Assembly (NCBI RefSeq): GCF_019039035.1
Contig: NZ_JAHNZT010000022.1
Span: 1 to 64,000, forward strand
DNA length: 64,000 bases
Direction of reading: 5' to 3'
Origin: Citreicoccus inhibens
Lineage (GTDB): Bacteria > Myxococcota > Myxococcia > Myxococcales > Myxococcaceae
Below are positions 51,061 to 59,292 of this stretch, in pieces (within the stretch, counting starts at the first letter, position 1; every line of letters begins with the position of its first letter). The translations under genes and the position numbers were made by a program. Under the pieces are notes generated by a model. That model saw nothing but the letters and a program-made list of their open reading frames with translations, was not told the DNA's origin and did not search any database.

Positions 51061-51611
51061 GCACGGTGGTCCGAGAGACGCAGGAGACGCGGGTGCGCGT
51101 GGTGCTCGCACGCGGTGACGGCATGGCGCGGGTGGACACGGGGCTGAAGTTCCTGGACCACATGCTGGCCACGCTGGCGCGGTATGCGGGATGGGCGCTG
51201 TCGCTGGAGGCGCGCGGCGACCTCATGCACCACGTGATGGAGGACGTGGCCATCACGCTGGGCGCGGCGGTGCGCCAGGTGATTCCCGCGACAGCCGCGC
51301 GTTACGGCGAGCGCACCGTGCCCATGGACGATGCGCTCGTACAGGCGTGCCTGGATGCAGGGGGGCGGTTCTTCTACCGTGGCCCCTTGAAGAGTCCGCT
51401 CTACGAGCACTGGATGCGCTCGTTCAGCGAGCACGCCGGGCTCACGCTGCACCTGCGCGTGCTGCGAGGAACGGATCGTCACCACGTGACGGAGGCGGCG
51501 TTCAAGGCGCTCGGACTGGCGCTGCGGGACGCGATGGTGGACTCAGGGGCCGTGTTCAGCCTGAAGGGCTCGGTCGTGATGGAGGTGAGCGAGTGCTCGC
51601 GCGGCGACTGA
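51057..51611 (+). CDS. hisB: Imidazoleglycerol-phosphate dehydratase HisB (monofunctional)
   Basis: 184 residues, a little shorter than the usual 195-200. Metal-binding motifs are FLDHMLATLARYAGW, MHHVMEDVAITLGAAV and DRHHVTEAAFKALGLALRDA. There is no N-terminal phosphatase domain, so this is the monofunctional dehydratase; the phosphatase step is left to HisN. The start ATG 51057 overlaps hisA, and hisF begins 19 bp before its end. Confidence 0.96.
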   Translation: MSTVVRETQETRVRVVLARGDGMARVDTGLKFLDHMLATLARYAGWALSLEARGDLMHHVMEDVAITLGAAVRQVIPATAARYGERTVPMDDALVQACLDAGGRFFYRGPLKSPLYEHWMRSFSEHAGLTLHLRVLRGTDRHHVTEAAFKALGLALRDAMVDSGAVFSLKGSVVMEVSECSRGD

Positions 51612-52354
51612 TTGTCTGTCTGGACGTGAAGGACGGGCGGGTCGTGAAGGGCGTCCGCTTCGAGGGCTTGCGCGACATGGGGGACCCGGTGTCGCTCGCC
51701 CGGCGCTACGAGGCGGAGGGGGCCGACGAAGTGACGTTCCTCGACATCTCCGCCACCGAGGAGTCGCGCGCCACGCTGTGGGCCCTGGTCCAACGCACCG
51801 CCGAGCGGCTGTTCATCCCGCTCACCGTGGGGGGCGGCGTGCGCACCGTGGAGGACGCGGGCCGGGCGCTGCGCGCGGGCGCGGACAAGGTGTGCCTCAA
51901 CTCGGCGGCGGTGGCGAACCCCGCGGTGCTCACCGCCTGCGCCGAGCGCTTCGGCTCGCAGGCCGTGGTGGCGAGCATCGACGCGAAGCGCGAGGCGCAC
52001 GGCTGGCGTGTCTACACGCACGGTGGCAGACGGCGGACTGACTGGGACGCAGTGGCCTGGGCGCGCGAGTGCGTGCGTCGCGGCGCGGGCGAAGTCCTGC
52101 TCACCAGCGTGGACCGCGACGGCCTACGGCAGGGCTATGACGTGGCGCTGACGCGCGCGGTCTCCTCCTCGGTCGATGTTCCAGTGATCGCCTCGGGGGG
52201 CGCGGGCTCGGGCGAGCACGTCCGTGACGCACTCCGCGAGGGTGGGGCGGATGCCGCATTGGTCGCGGGCATCCTTCACGAAGGCGTCACCACGGTGAGC
52301 GCGCTCAAGGCGACGTTGCGCGACAACGGCATCGAGATTCGGAGCCAGGGATGA
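51593..52354 (+). CDS. hisF: Imidazole glycerol phosphate synthase cyclase subunit HisF
   Basis: 253 residues, beta/alpha barrel partner of HisH. The N terminus is LARRLIVCLDVKDGRVVKGV with the first catalytic Asp, and phosphate loops are VGGGVRTVEDAGRALRAGA and IASGGAGSGEHV; the second catalytic Asp lies in LLTSVDRDGLRQGYD. The GTG at 51593 is chosen because GGAGG precedes it and the family start aligns there. The stop overlaps hisN as ATGA. Confidence 0.97.
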   Translation: MLARRLIVCLDVKDGRVVKGVRFEGLRDMGDPVSLARRYEAEGADEVTFLDISATEESRATLWALVQRTAERLFIPLTVGGGVRTVEDAGRALRAGADKVCLNSAAVANPAVLTACAERFGSQAVVASIDAKREAHGWRVYTHGGRRRTDWDAVAWARECVRRGAGEVLLTSVDRDGLRQGYDVALTRAVSSSVDVPVIASGGAGSGEHVRDALREGGADAALVAGILHEGVTTVSALKATLRDNGIEIRSQG

Positions 52355-53130
52355 GTGATGGACAGTCGTTGATGCGTGCCGCCGCCGAGGTGGCTCGCAA
52401 GGCCGGGGACGTGGCGCTGGGGTACTTTCGCGGAGGCACCGCGGTGGACACCAAGCGTGATGGAACGCCCGTAACGGCGGCGGATCGCGAGGCGGAGCAG
52501 GTGGCGCGCCAGTGGCTCGAGGCGCGCTTCCCCCAAGATGGAATCCTGGGTGAGGAGTTCGGCGAGACGCGGCCGGGTGCGCCGCGCAGGTGGATCCTCG
52601 ACCCCATCGATGGCACGAAGACCTTCATCCGGGGCGTCCCGTTGTGGGGCACGCTGGTCGCGGTGGCGGAGGGCGAGCGCGTGGTCGCGGGCGCCGCGTA
52701 CTTCCCCGCCGTGGGGGAGTTGATCGTGGCGGCACCGGGGCAGGGCTGCTTCTGGAATGATCAGCGAGCCCGCGTGTCCACGGAGTCCGACGTGTCGAAG
52801 GCCGTGGTGCTCGCCACGGACGAGCGCTTCTTCCGCTACCCCGAGCGAGGCGCGGCGTGGCGTGAGCTGACGCAGCGCGCGGCCCTCTCGCGCACGTGGG
52901 GCGACTGCTACGGCTATCTGCTCGTGGCCACTGGGCGCGCCGAGGTGATGGTGGACGAGATGCTGTCGCCGTGGGACGCGGCCGCGTTGCAGCCCATCAT
53001 CGAGGAGGCGGGGGGCGTGTTCACCGACTGGACGGGTGCGCGCACGTCCTTCGGCGGCAGTGGCATCGCCACCAACGCGGTGCTGGCCCAGGACGTCCGG
53101 GCCCGGCTGGGCGCGATGGGGAGCCCCTGA
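52351..53130 (+). CDS. hisN: Histidinol-phosphatase HisN (inositol monophosphatase family)
   Basis: 259 residues. Metal-binding motifs of the IMPase fold are GILGEEFGE, WILDPIDGTKTFIRG and LSPWDAAALQPIIEEAGG. Position inside the his operon and absence of any other histidinol phosphatase identify it as HisN, the IMPase-type enzyme known from actinobacteria and other lineages. It replaces the phosphatase half of enteric HisB. Overlaps hisF by 4 bp and shares one base with hisIE. Confidence 0.93.
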   Translation: MSDGQSLMRAAAEVARKAGDVALGYFRGGTAVDTKRDGTPVTAADREAEQVARQWLEARFPQDGILGEEFGETRPGAPRRWILDPIDGTKTFIRGVPLWGTLVAVAEGERVVAGAAYFPAVGELIVAAPGQGCFWNDQRARVSTESDVSKAVVLATDERFFRYPERGAAWRELTQRAALSRTWGDCYGYLLVATGRAEVMVDEMLSPWDAAALQPIIEEAGGVFTDWTGARTSFGGSGIATNAVLAQDVRARLGAMGSP

Positions 53131-53735
53131 TGCTCGACCTCGCGACGCTCGACTTCAGCAAGGGACAAGGCGTGGTGACGGTCGTGACCCAGGACGCGCG
53201 CACGGGCGACGTCCTCATGGTCGCGCACGCGGATCGCGAGGCGCTCGAAGCGACGCTGCGCACGGGCGAGATGCACTATCGGTCTCGGACCCGAGGGCTG
53301 TGGCACAAGGGCGCCACGAGTGGGAACACGCAGCGGGTGGTGTCCCTGCGCGCCGACTGTGACGGGGATGCGGTGCTCGCGCGGGTGGAGAAGGCCGGGC
53401 CCGCGTGCCACACCCAGACCGAGACGTGCTTCGGCCCTGGGCTCGATGATCCGCTCGCGCACCTGGACGCCTTGCTCGCATCGCGCGCCACCAGACCCGC
53501 GGAGGAGGGCGCGCCCCCGGGCTACACCCGGCGTCTGCTGGGGGATCGGAACCTTCGCCTGAAGAAGCTGGGAGAAGAAGCCGCGGAACTCGTCACGGCC
53601 TGCGCGGATGGTGATTCGACCCGCGCGGTCGAGGAGGCGGCCGATGTGCTGTACCACGTCCTCGTCGCGCTGCTTCCGCTGGGCCGCACCGCGAACGACG
53701 TGAAGGCAGCCCTTGCCGCCCGCGCTCGGCGCTGA
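53130..53735 (+). CDS. hisI: Bifunctional PR-AMP cyclohydrolase / PR-ATP pyrophosphatase HisIE
   Basis: 201 residues. The HisI part (about 1-115) has MHYRSRTRGLWHKGATSGNT, LRADCDGDAVLARVE and ACHTQTETCF with zinc-ligand cysteines. The HisE part (about 125-201) has LRLKKLGEEAAELVTACADG and AVEEAADVLYHVLVALL with the acidic metal-binding residues. It does steps two and three of the pathway. It is the last gene of the operon; a 7-bp hairpin lies about 45 bp after its stop. The fusion is widespread in bacteria. Confidence 0.97.
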   Translation: MLDLATLDFSKGQGVVTVVTQDARTGDVLMVAHADREALEATLRTGEMHYRSRTRGLWHKGATSGNTQRVVSLRADCDGDAVLARVEKAGPACHTQTETCFGPGLDDPLAHLDALLASRATRPAEEGAPPGYTRRLLGDRNLRLKKLGEEAAELVTACADGDSTRAVEEAADVLYHVLVALLPLGRTANDVKAALAARARR

Positions 53736-53781
53736 TCCATCCTCCCAAGGGCGGATGTGTCATTTGTGACCCCGGCGGGAT

Positions 53782-53806
53782 TGTCCAGTCCCGTTGTACC
53801 TGGACA
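53782..53806 (+). terminator. Possible terminator of the his operon
   Basis: TGTCCAG pairs with CTGGACA around an 11-base loop, 46 bp after the hisIE stop. No T run. It is the only clear inverted repeat in the 224-bp gap, which otherwise shows nothing recognisable. Confidence 0.35.
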
Positions 53807-53959
53807 GTCCAATTGGTTACGCCAACCCTCACTTGGGGGATGTGTGTCTCCTCCTCTTCAACGCTCACAGTGATCCTGCTACAGAGTCCGACCACGGGGG
53901 CACGGGGGCATGCTGATGGAGTGCCCCCAGTCCAACGCGACCGTTTCACCGGAGGCATC

Positions 53960-54403
53960 GTGACTCCCACGTACCAGTCCGAAGTCATCGACCGCATCAT
54001 CTTCTCCCGCTGGCACAACCCGCCGACGAAGGACGATGTGGCGGCGATGATGGCGCAGATGGAAGAGGCGGCTCGGCGGCTCGGGCAGAACCTGCTCTAC
54101 ATCGCGTCCATCAGCCCGAAGGCGAAGGTTCCGGACGCGCAGGAGCGCGCGTACCTCAACCAGATGGTCGCCGAGGGACGCCGCTTCTGTGAGCAGTCCT
54201 GGCTCGTCTACGAAGGCACCGATCTCCAGCACAACCTTCAGCGCGTCATCATCTCGGGCGTGCTCATCCTCACGCGCACCTTCGACAACTACCTGTCCGT
54301 CGCGAAGTCCGCGGACGCCATCGTGAAGGATGTGGGCACCGCGCTGAAGAAGGACGCGAGCCCCATCTTCAAGGTCGCCCGAGAGCGCGGCCTGATCGCC
54401 TGA
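53960..54403 (+). CDS. Hypothetical protein, about 147 residues
   Basis: The protein begins at GTG 53960 (VTPTYQSEVIDRIIFSRWHN), with GGAGG four bases upstream. It is a compact, single-domain protein: NPPTKDDVAAMMAQMEEAAR, then LGQNLLYIASISPKAKVPDA, then an Arg/Phe-rich middle with RRFCEQSWLVYEGTDLQHNL and VIISGVLILTRTFDNYLSVA. Alternating strands and helices recall STAS/SpoIIAA-like or roadblock folds, but no signature can be claimed. The frame is open further upstream to 53813, without likely coding. It stands alone after the his operon. Confidence 0.7.
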   Translation: MTPTYQSEVIDRIIFSRWHNPPTKDDVAAMMAQMEEAARRLGQNLLYIASISPKAKVPDAQERAYLNQMVAEGRRFCEQSWLVYEGTDLQHNLQRVIISGVLILTRTFDNYLSVAKSADAIVKDVGTALKKDASPIFKVARERGLIA

Positions 54404-54413
54404 GCGCCCACAC

Positions 54414-54440
54414 GGCAGGGCCCCGCCCGGGTGCCCTGCC
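54414..54440. terminator. Hairpin between convergent genes
   Basis: GGCAGGGC (54414-54421) pairs with GCCCTGCC (54433-54440) around an 11-base loop, just after the stop of the 147-residue protein gene and before the end of the convergent gene. It may terminate both. There is no T run. Confidence 0.5.
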
Positions 54441-54464
54441 ATGCGAGGCCGGTGGCCCGGCGTC

Positions 54465-55586
54465 CTAGCGGGCACCCACCACTTCGAGTTCGTTGAGCAC
54501 CAGCTCCGAGCTCGCTGGGAACACGCTGAGGCTGTCCACGTCGAGCAGCGGGGCCGCCAGCGGGCAGGCCTCCCATGCGCCTGTGCCCTGGAAACGGCAC
54601 ACTGTCGGGTTGACGAACGCGAAGCCTCGCTCGGGATCCTCCATCATCCCCGCGCTGCGAGGCGTGCGCACGATGGCGCGCACCGACCCGGGTCCCTTCG
54701 CCCGGACCCGCAGCGATGACACCTGCTTCAGCGGCGGGGCGTACTCGGCTCGCAGCGCGCCGTCCGCATCCCAGCGCACCGTGCGCGCGGCGTCCTTGAG
54801 CGGGACCCCCGTGGCCGCGTCACCATCGAAGGCGAGCGCCCCGTTGAGGGCCCCCGTGAGGTGGTCGGGTTTCAGTGGCTGGGTGTCGCCCGTGGGATGG
54901 ACCGCCAAGGTCGCCAGCACGGGCGCCTGTCGTCCCTGTTGGACAGCGGCGGCGTTGAGCACCGCGTCCGGGAGGTGATGGCCCTTCGCGCACAGGGGGG
55001 CGAGGTCCTGGAGGATGTCGAGCACGTCGCGGGAGACCGTCCCGTCCGACACCGCGGCGGCGCCCAGCGTCGAACCGATGACGCGCTCGCACGTGGTCGC
55101 GGTGGCCGGCCCCGCGTGCTCCAGGCTCCAGCGCAGCTCCGCCAGATCCGGGGCCCGTCCGGCGGCGGACTCCAACAGCCCCCGGCCCACCGCGTCCGCG
55201 CAGGTGTTCTGGCCCTCGCCGCAGCGCCCGCACAGGTCCCCCAGCAGTTCACGCAGCGGTGACGCACCGGCGGCGAGGGGCGCGCGAGCGGCCAGGGCCG
55301 TGCCCAACTCGCAGGCCCGTGAGGGTGGGTGCGGGCACGCCTCCAGTTGCCGCCGTGCGTCGGAGACGGCGCGCGCGTCTTCGGGCGCTCGCAGCGCGGA
55401 CTCCAGGGCGCGGTCGAGTGTCCGACACTCGGTGGCCACTGGGGCGCTGGGGACCGGGGCCACGGGGGGGGCGGGCTGCCCGCTGGGCGGGGAAGCGGGG
55501 CTCTGATGGGACACGTACCAGAAGCGCGCGAAGGCAAGCAGCGCTGCGAGCATCAGGGCGATGCGGTGAAGAGGGAAGCGGCGCAC
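54465..55586 (-). CDS. Membrane-anchored hypothetical protein with Cys-rich middle
   Basis: 373 residues from GTG 55586, with AAGGAG seven bases upstream. A membrane anchor (FPLHRIALMLAALLAFARFW) is followed by a Pro-rich spacer, then a helical Cys-rich part (ECRTLDRALESALRAPEDAR; LGDLCGRCGEGQNTCADAVG) and a C-terminal beta-rich part ending FPASSELVLNELEVVGAR. The C-terminal part, with SSLRVRAKGPGSVRAIVRTP, looks like a carbohydrate-binding-type beta-sandwich. No family name can be given. It is exposed outside the inner membrane, and its promoter faces lpdA. Confidence 0.75.
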   Translation of the reverse strand: MRRFPLHRIALMLAALLAFARFWYVSHQSPASPPSGQPAPPVAPVPSAPVATECRTLDRALESALRAPEDARAVSDARRQLEACPHPPSRACELGTALAARAPLAAGASPLRELLGDLCGRCGEGQNTCADAVGRGLLESAAGRAPDLAELRWSLEHAGPATATTCERVIGSTLGAAAVSDGTVSRDVLDILQDLAPLCAKGHHLPDAVLNAAAVQQGRQAPVLATLAVHPTGDTQPLKPDHLTGALNGALAFDGDAATGVPLKDAARTVRWDADGALRAEYAPPLKQVSSLRVRAKGPGSVRAIVRTPRSAGMMEDPERGFAFVNPTVCRFQGTGAWEACPLAAPLLDVDSLSVFPASSELVLNELEVVGAR

Positions 55587-55666
55587 GAGCAAACTCCTTG
55601 ATTCCGACCGGTAGCGGGGGTTATCAGCGCCCGCGAGTTCCATCCGCAAAAATGACGGAGGCGTGT

Positions 55667-57064
55667 GTGGCTGAGACTTTCGACGTGGTGATCATCGGCT
55701 CGGGGCCTGGCGGCTACGTGGGGGCCATCCGCGCGGCGCAGCTCGGGCTGAAGACGGCCATCATCGAGAAGGACAAGCGCCTGGGTGGCACGTGCCTCCA
55801 CCGAGGCTGCATTCCCACCAAGTCCCTCCTGTGGACGGCCGAGCTGTTCCACCACATCAAGGAGTCCTCGGACTTCGGTATCGATGTGGCGAACCCGACC
55901 GTCAACTGGGCCAACGCCCAGAAGCACAAGGACAAGGTCGTCACCAAGGGTGCCAACGGCATCGACTTCCTGATGAAGAAGAACAAGGTCACGGTCATCA
56001 AGGGCCATGGCCGGATCTCCGGGAAGGGCAAGGTCGAGGTCACGGCCGAGGACGGCTCCAAGCAGACGCTGGACGCCAAGAACATCATCATCGCCACGGG
56101 CTCGGTTCCCAAGTCGCTGCCGAACGTGACGGTGGACCACAAGCGCGTGATGAACAGTGACTCCATCCTGGGCATCGACCGCATCCCCAAGAGCATCATC
56201 GTCCTGGGCGCGGGCGCGGTGGGCTGCGAGTTCGCCTCCGTGTTCAACCACGTCGGCAGCAAGACGGCCATCGTGGAGTACCTGCCCAACCTGCTGCCCA
56301 TCGAGGACGTGGACGTCTCCAAGGAGCTGGAGAAGATCTACAAGCGCCGCGGCATCGACGTGCACACGGGCGCCAAGGTGGAGAAGGTCGAGCACACCGC
56401 GGACGGCGTGCGCGTCACCATGTCGGTGGGCTCCGAGACGAAGACGCTCGAGGCCGAGCTGCTCCTGTCGGCCGTGGGCCGCGCGCCGGTGACCGAGGAC
56501 ATCGGGCTCAACAAGACGAACATCCAGACCGACCGCGGCTTCATCAAGGTCGACTCGATGAACCGCACCAGCGAGCCCAACGTCTACGCCATCGGCGACG
56601 TCATCCCCACGCCGATGCTGGCGCACATGGCCAGCGCCGAGTGCGTCCTGGCCGTGGAGCACATCGCGGGCAAGAACCCGGCGCCCATCAACTACGACCT
56701 CACCCCGTCCGCCACGTACTGCTACCCCGAGGTGGCGTCCGTGGGCCTCACGGAGAAGAAGGCCAAGGAGCGCGGCTACGACGTCAAGGCGTCCACCGCC
56801 CCGTTCGGCGCCGTCACCAAGTCGGCCATCTCCAATGAGTCCATCGGCCTCATCAAGATCGTCGCGGACAAGAAGTACGACGAGGTCCTCGGCATCCACA
56901 TCATCGGGCCGCACGCCACGGAGCTGCTCGCCGAGGCCTGCGTGGCGATGAAGCTGGAGATCACCACCGAGGAGCTGGCGCACACCATCCACGCCCACCC
57001 GACGCTCTCCGAGATCATGCACGAGGGCGCCGAGGCCACCCTGGGCCACCCGCTGCACTTCTAG
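55667..57064 (+). CDS. lpdA: Dihydrolipoamide dehydrogenase
   Basis: 465 residues, the E3 flavoprotein of 2-oxoacid dehydrogenases. FAD fingerprint VVIIGSGPGGYVGAIRAAQL, redox disulfide in GGTCLHRGCIPTKS, NAD fingerprint IIVLGAGAVGCEFASVFNHV, FAD loop NVYAIGDVIPTPMLAHMASA, and active-site His-Glu in HTIHAHPTLSEIMHEGAEA. The GTG at 55667 is preferred over the ATG 15 bp upstream because GGAGG lies five bases before it and VAETFDVVIIG matches the usual start. A strong terminator follows. It likely serves the E2 encoded about 2.2 kb downstream, though E3 is often shared. Confidence 0.96.
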   Translation: MAETFDVVIIGSGPGGYVGAIRAAQLGLKTAIIEKDKRLGGTCLHRGCIPTKSLLWTAELFHHIKESSDFGIDVANPTVNWANAQKHKDKVVTKGANGIDFLMKKNKVTVIKGHGRISGKGKVEVTAEDGSKQTLDAKNIIIATGSVPKSLPNVTVDHKRVMNSDSILGIDRIPKSIIVLGAGAVGCEFASVFNHVGSKTAIVEYLPNLLPIEDVDVSKELEKIYKRRGIDVHTGAKVEKVEHTADGVRVTMSVGSETKTLEAELLLSAVGRAPVTEDIGLNKTNIQTDRGFIKVDSMNRTSEPNVYAIGDVIPTPMLAHMASAECVLAVEHIAGKNPAPINYDLTPSATYCYPEVASVGLTEKKAKERGYDVKASTAPFGAVTKSAISNESIGLIKIVADKKYDEVLGIHIIGPHATELLAEACVAMKLEITTEELAHTIHAHPTLSEIMHEGAEATLGHPLHF

Positions 57065-57094
57065 TCGCGCCCCGCGCTCGCGCGGCTTTCGGAC

Positions 57095-57138
57095 AAGCCG
57101 TCCCGACAAGGCCATTCGCCTTGTCGTGGGCGGCTTTT
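57095..57138 (+). terminator. Intrinsic terminator after lpdA
   Basis: CGACAAGGC (57104-57112) pairs with GCCTTGTCG (57118-57126), and an outer stem AAGCCG (57095-57100) pairs with CGGCTT (57131-57136); a short T run follows (57135-57138). It lies 30 bp after the lpdA stop. Confidence 0.72.
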
Positions 57139-57191
57139 CCACGTTTGGAGCAACAGGCGCTATCCTCGCCGGTCTTCACGAGGATGCGCGC

Positions 57192-58151
57192 ATGTCGAGT
57201 GGATACAGGAAAGCGGGAGCATCGAGTCGCCCGGAGGAGACTCGGATGGCGCCACCGGCCCCGGATGAGATTCCGGAGGACGGGCCCGACATGCGGACCG
57301 AGGAGCTCCAGCTCCTGATTCCCACCGAGGTGCGGCCGAAGTCTGGCGCGCCAGCCGCGCCACCGCCGCCCTCGCCGATGCGCGCGCCACCGCCGCCCTC
57401 GCCGATGCGCGCGTCGGCTGCTCCGCCACCACCGCGCGCGCCACCGCCGCCTTCGCCCCTGCGCGCACCGCCTCGTCCTCCGGTGGCGGGGGGCACGCGC
57501 GGGAGCACGCCTGTTCCCGTCACACGCATGGCGCCGCTGGAGGTGGGACTGCCCGGCCCGAGTCGGAACGCGGGCGCGCCCGTGCTGTCGCCGCTGCAAG
57601 GTCCCGGGGGCGCTCCGGGCGAAGACGAGCCCGCGTTCCGGACGATGTTCGCGACCCACTCGGCGCTGCTCGCGGACCGTCTGAAGGGCGAGCTGTCGAC
57701 GAAGATGTACGGCCGCACGCCGCATCGAATCCTGCGCGTGGAGGAGCCCGAGGGGCCGAGCACGGCGGGTGGGTTGCTGGCCCGCCAGGCGCTGTCCTTG
57801 GTGCCGCGCAAGGGGACCGGGCCCGCACTGGTGTGCGGCTGGGTGGACGTGGCCAAGGGGCAGGCGGCGCTGCGCAACTTCGACGCGGTGGCGCGGCGCT
57901 TCGAGGCGCAGCACGGCGAGACGCTGGAGCTGGCGCCCGAGGAGTACGAGCGCTTCCTCCAGGACGTGGAGCACGTGCTCGCCACGGCGGCCATCAAGGT
58001 TCGCGTGCTGGTTCCGGACGAGTCGGTCCCCGCGCGGCCGAGCGTGGCGCAGGCGGTGCCCCCGCCCTCGGGGCTGCCGGCACGTTGGGTGTGGGTGTTC
58101 GTCACGTTCGCGTTTGGCGCGGGGATGTGGGCGGGCCACGTGCTGCGCTGA
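57192..58151 (+). CDS. Pro-rich protein with C-terminal membrane anchor
   Basis: 319 residues. Residues about 55-125 are a Pro/Ala-rich linker with repeated APPPPSPMRA-type units. A folded part lies at about 150-280 (FRTMFATHSALLADRLKGEL, TAAIKVRVLVPDESV) and a single helix near the C terminus (WVWVFVTFAFGAGMWAGHVL) ends the protein as a tail anchor. ALVCGWVDVAKGQAALRNFD is distinctive, but no family is recognised. It lies between lpdA and lipA on the same strand, separated from both by hairpins, so it is probably its own transcript. The ATG at 57192 is chosen because the reading frame upstream lies in the terminator. Confidence 0.7.
   Translation: MSSGYRKAGASSRPEETRMAPPAPDEIPEDGPDMRTEELQLLIPTEVRPKSGAPAAPPPPSPMRAPPPPSPMRASAAPPPPRAPPPPSPLRAPPRPPVAGGTRGSTPVPVTRMAPLEVGLPGPSRNAGAPVLSPLQGPGGAPGEDEPAFRTMFATHSALLADRLKGELSTKMYGRTPHRILRVEEPEGPSTAGGLLARQALSLVPRKGTGPALVCGWVDVAKGQAALRNFDAVARRFEAQHGETLELAPEEYERFLQDVEHVLATAAIKVRVLVPDESVPARPSVAQAVPPPSGLPARWVWVFVTFAFGAGMWAGHVLR
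57361..57413 (+). repeat. 27-bp tandem repeat encoding Pro-rich linker
   Basis: A 26-base sequence beginning CACCGCCGCCCTCGCCGATG occurs at 57361-57386 and again, identical, at 57388-57413, period 27; a third, diverged copy is visible at about 57436-57470. Each encodes a PPPPSPMRA unit. Such in-frame repeats expand or contract by slippage. Confidence 0.8.
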
Positions 58152-58200
58152 GGCTCGGGACGGTTGGCTGACTGCTCGTTCGAGGGGAGCGACATGGCGC

Positions 58201-58221
58201 GCCCTTCGTTATCTGAAGGGC
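58201..58221. terminator. Hairpin between Pro-rich protein gene and lipA
   Basis: GCCCTTC (58201-58207) pairs with GAAGGGC (58215-58221), a 7-bp stem with a seven-base loop, 49 bp after the stop. Probable terminator of the Pro-rich protein gene; no T run. Confidence 0.4.
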
Positions 58222-58245
58222 AGTCCCGAGAGCAGGTGGCGGGAG

Positions 58246-58262
58246 CTAACGCCTCGCGTTAG
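58246..58262. promoter_or_regulatory. Palindrome upstream of lipA
   Basis: CTAACGC pairs with GCGTTAG around CTC, a perfect 17-bp inverted repeat about 53 bp before the lipA ATG. It may be an operator for lipA or a second terminator arm. Nothing else recognisable lies in the gap; no Shine-Dalgarno is visible before lipA. Confidence 0.4.
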
Positions 58263-58314
58263 TGGCTTCGCGCTTGACCCTGCTTTCGCCCAACCCTTAG
58301 AAGGCCCGCGACCC

Positions 58315-59244
58315 ATGGCGACTCCCGACAGGTTTCCCCTCCCACAGGTCTCTGAGTCCACCCGGAAGCCCGAGTGGCTCAAGGTGCGCCTCCCGCACGG
58401 AGAGGGATACGAGCGGGTCAAAGCCATCGTGAAGCGCACGAAGCTGGCCACGGTGTGCGAAGAGGCCCGCTGCCCGAACATCGCGGAGTGCTGGGGCGGC
58501 GGCACCGCCACGGTGATGTTGATGGGCGAGGTCTGCACGCGCGCGTGCCGCTTCTGCCACGTCAAGGTGGGCGCGCCCCCTCCGTTGGACCCGATGGAGC
58601 CCATCCATCTGGCCCAGGCCGTCAAGGAGATGAACCTCGAGTACATCGTGGTCACCTCGGTGAACCGCGATGATCGCCCGGACGGAGGCGCCAGCCACTT
58701 CGCGTCGGCCATTCGCGAGCTGCGCCGCGAGAGCCCGCGCACCCTCGTCGAGGTGCTCATCCCCGACTTCAAGGGCGTGGAGAAGGACCTCACGACGGTG
58801 GCCGAGGCGCGACCGCACGTGGTGGCGCACAACGTGGAGACGGTGGAGCGGCTCACGCCCACGGTGCGCGATCGCCGCGCGACGTACCGTCAGTCCCTGC
58901 GCGTGCTGGAGTTCCTGAAGCACCGCCCCGAGGGCCTGTACACCAAGACGTCCGTCATGGTGGGCCTGGGCGAGACCGACGCCGAGCTGGAGCAGACCTT
59001 CAAGGACCTGCGCAGCGTGGGCGTGGACGTGCTCACGCTGGGGCAGTACCTGCAGCCGTCGCAGTACCACCTGCGGGTGGAGCGCTTCGTGTCACCGGCT
59101 CAGTTCGCGGAGTACAAGGCGCTGGCCGAGTCCATGGGCTTCCTCTACGTCGCGTCGGGGCCGCTGGTTCGCTCCAGCTACCGGGCGGCCGAGTTCTTCA
59201 TGAAGGGCCTCATGGAGCGCGAGCGCATCGAGCGCCTGGGCTGA
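58315..59244 (+). CDS. lipA: Lipoyl synthase LipA
   Basis: 309 residues. LipA is a radical SAM enzyme that inserts two sulfurs into octanoyl groups on lipoyl domains. The auxiliary cluster ligands are Cys48, Cys53 and Cys59 (CEEARCPNIAEC); the radical SAM cluster is Cys74, Cys78 and Cys81 (CTRACRFC). VTSVNRDDRPDGGASHFA and YTKTSVMVGLGETDAELEQT are family motifs, and RSSYRAAEFF holds the C-terminal conserved Ser. The ATG at 58315 fits the family. It acts on E2 (59293) after octanoyl transfer by LipB (62247), so these form a functional group. Confidence 0.97.
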   Translation: MATPDRFPLPQVSESTRKPEWLKVRLPHGEGYERVKAIVKRTKLATVCEEARCPNIAECWGGGTATVMLMGEVCTRACRFCHVKVGAPPPLDPMEPIHLAQAVKEMNLEYIVVTSVNRDDRPDGGASHFASAIRELRRESPRTLVEVLIPDFKGVEKDLTTVAEARPHVVAHNVETVERLTPTVRDRRATYRQSLRVLEFLKHRPEGLYTKTSVMVGLGETDAELEQTFKDLRSVGVDVLTLGQYLQPSQYHLRVERFVSPAQFAEYKALAESMGFLYVASGPLVRSSYRAAEFFMKGLMERERIERLG

Positions 59245-59292
59245 GCCCCGCCGCATTCCTTTTCTCTCGTCACGGAAAGACACACCCCACAC

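Noticed and set aside
51057-51611. Bifunctional HisB with phosphatase
   Set aside because: Only the dehydratase domain is present (184 residues); the phosphatase role goes to HisN.
57361-57470. Possible CRISPR-like repeats
   Set aside because: The repeats are contiguous, in frame within a gene, and have no spacers; no cas genes are present.
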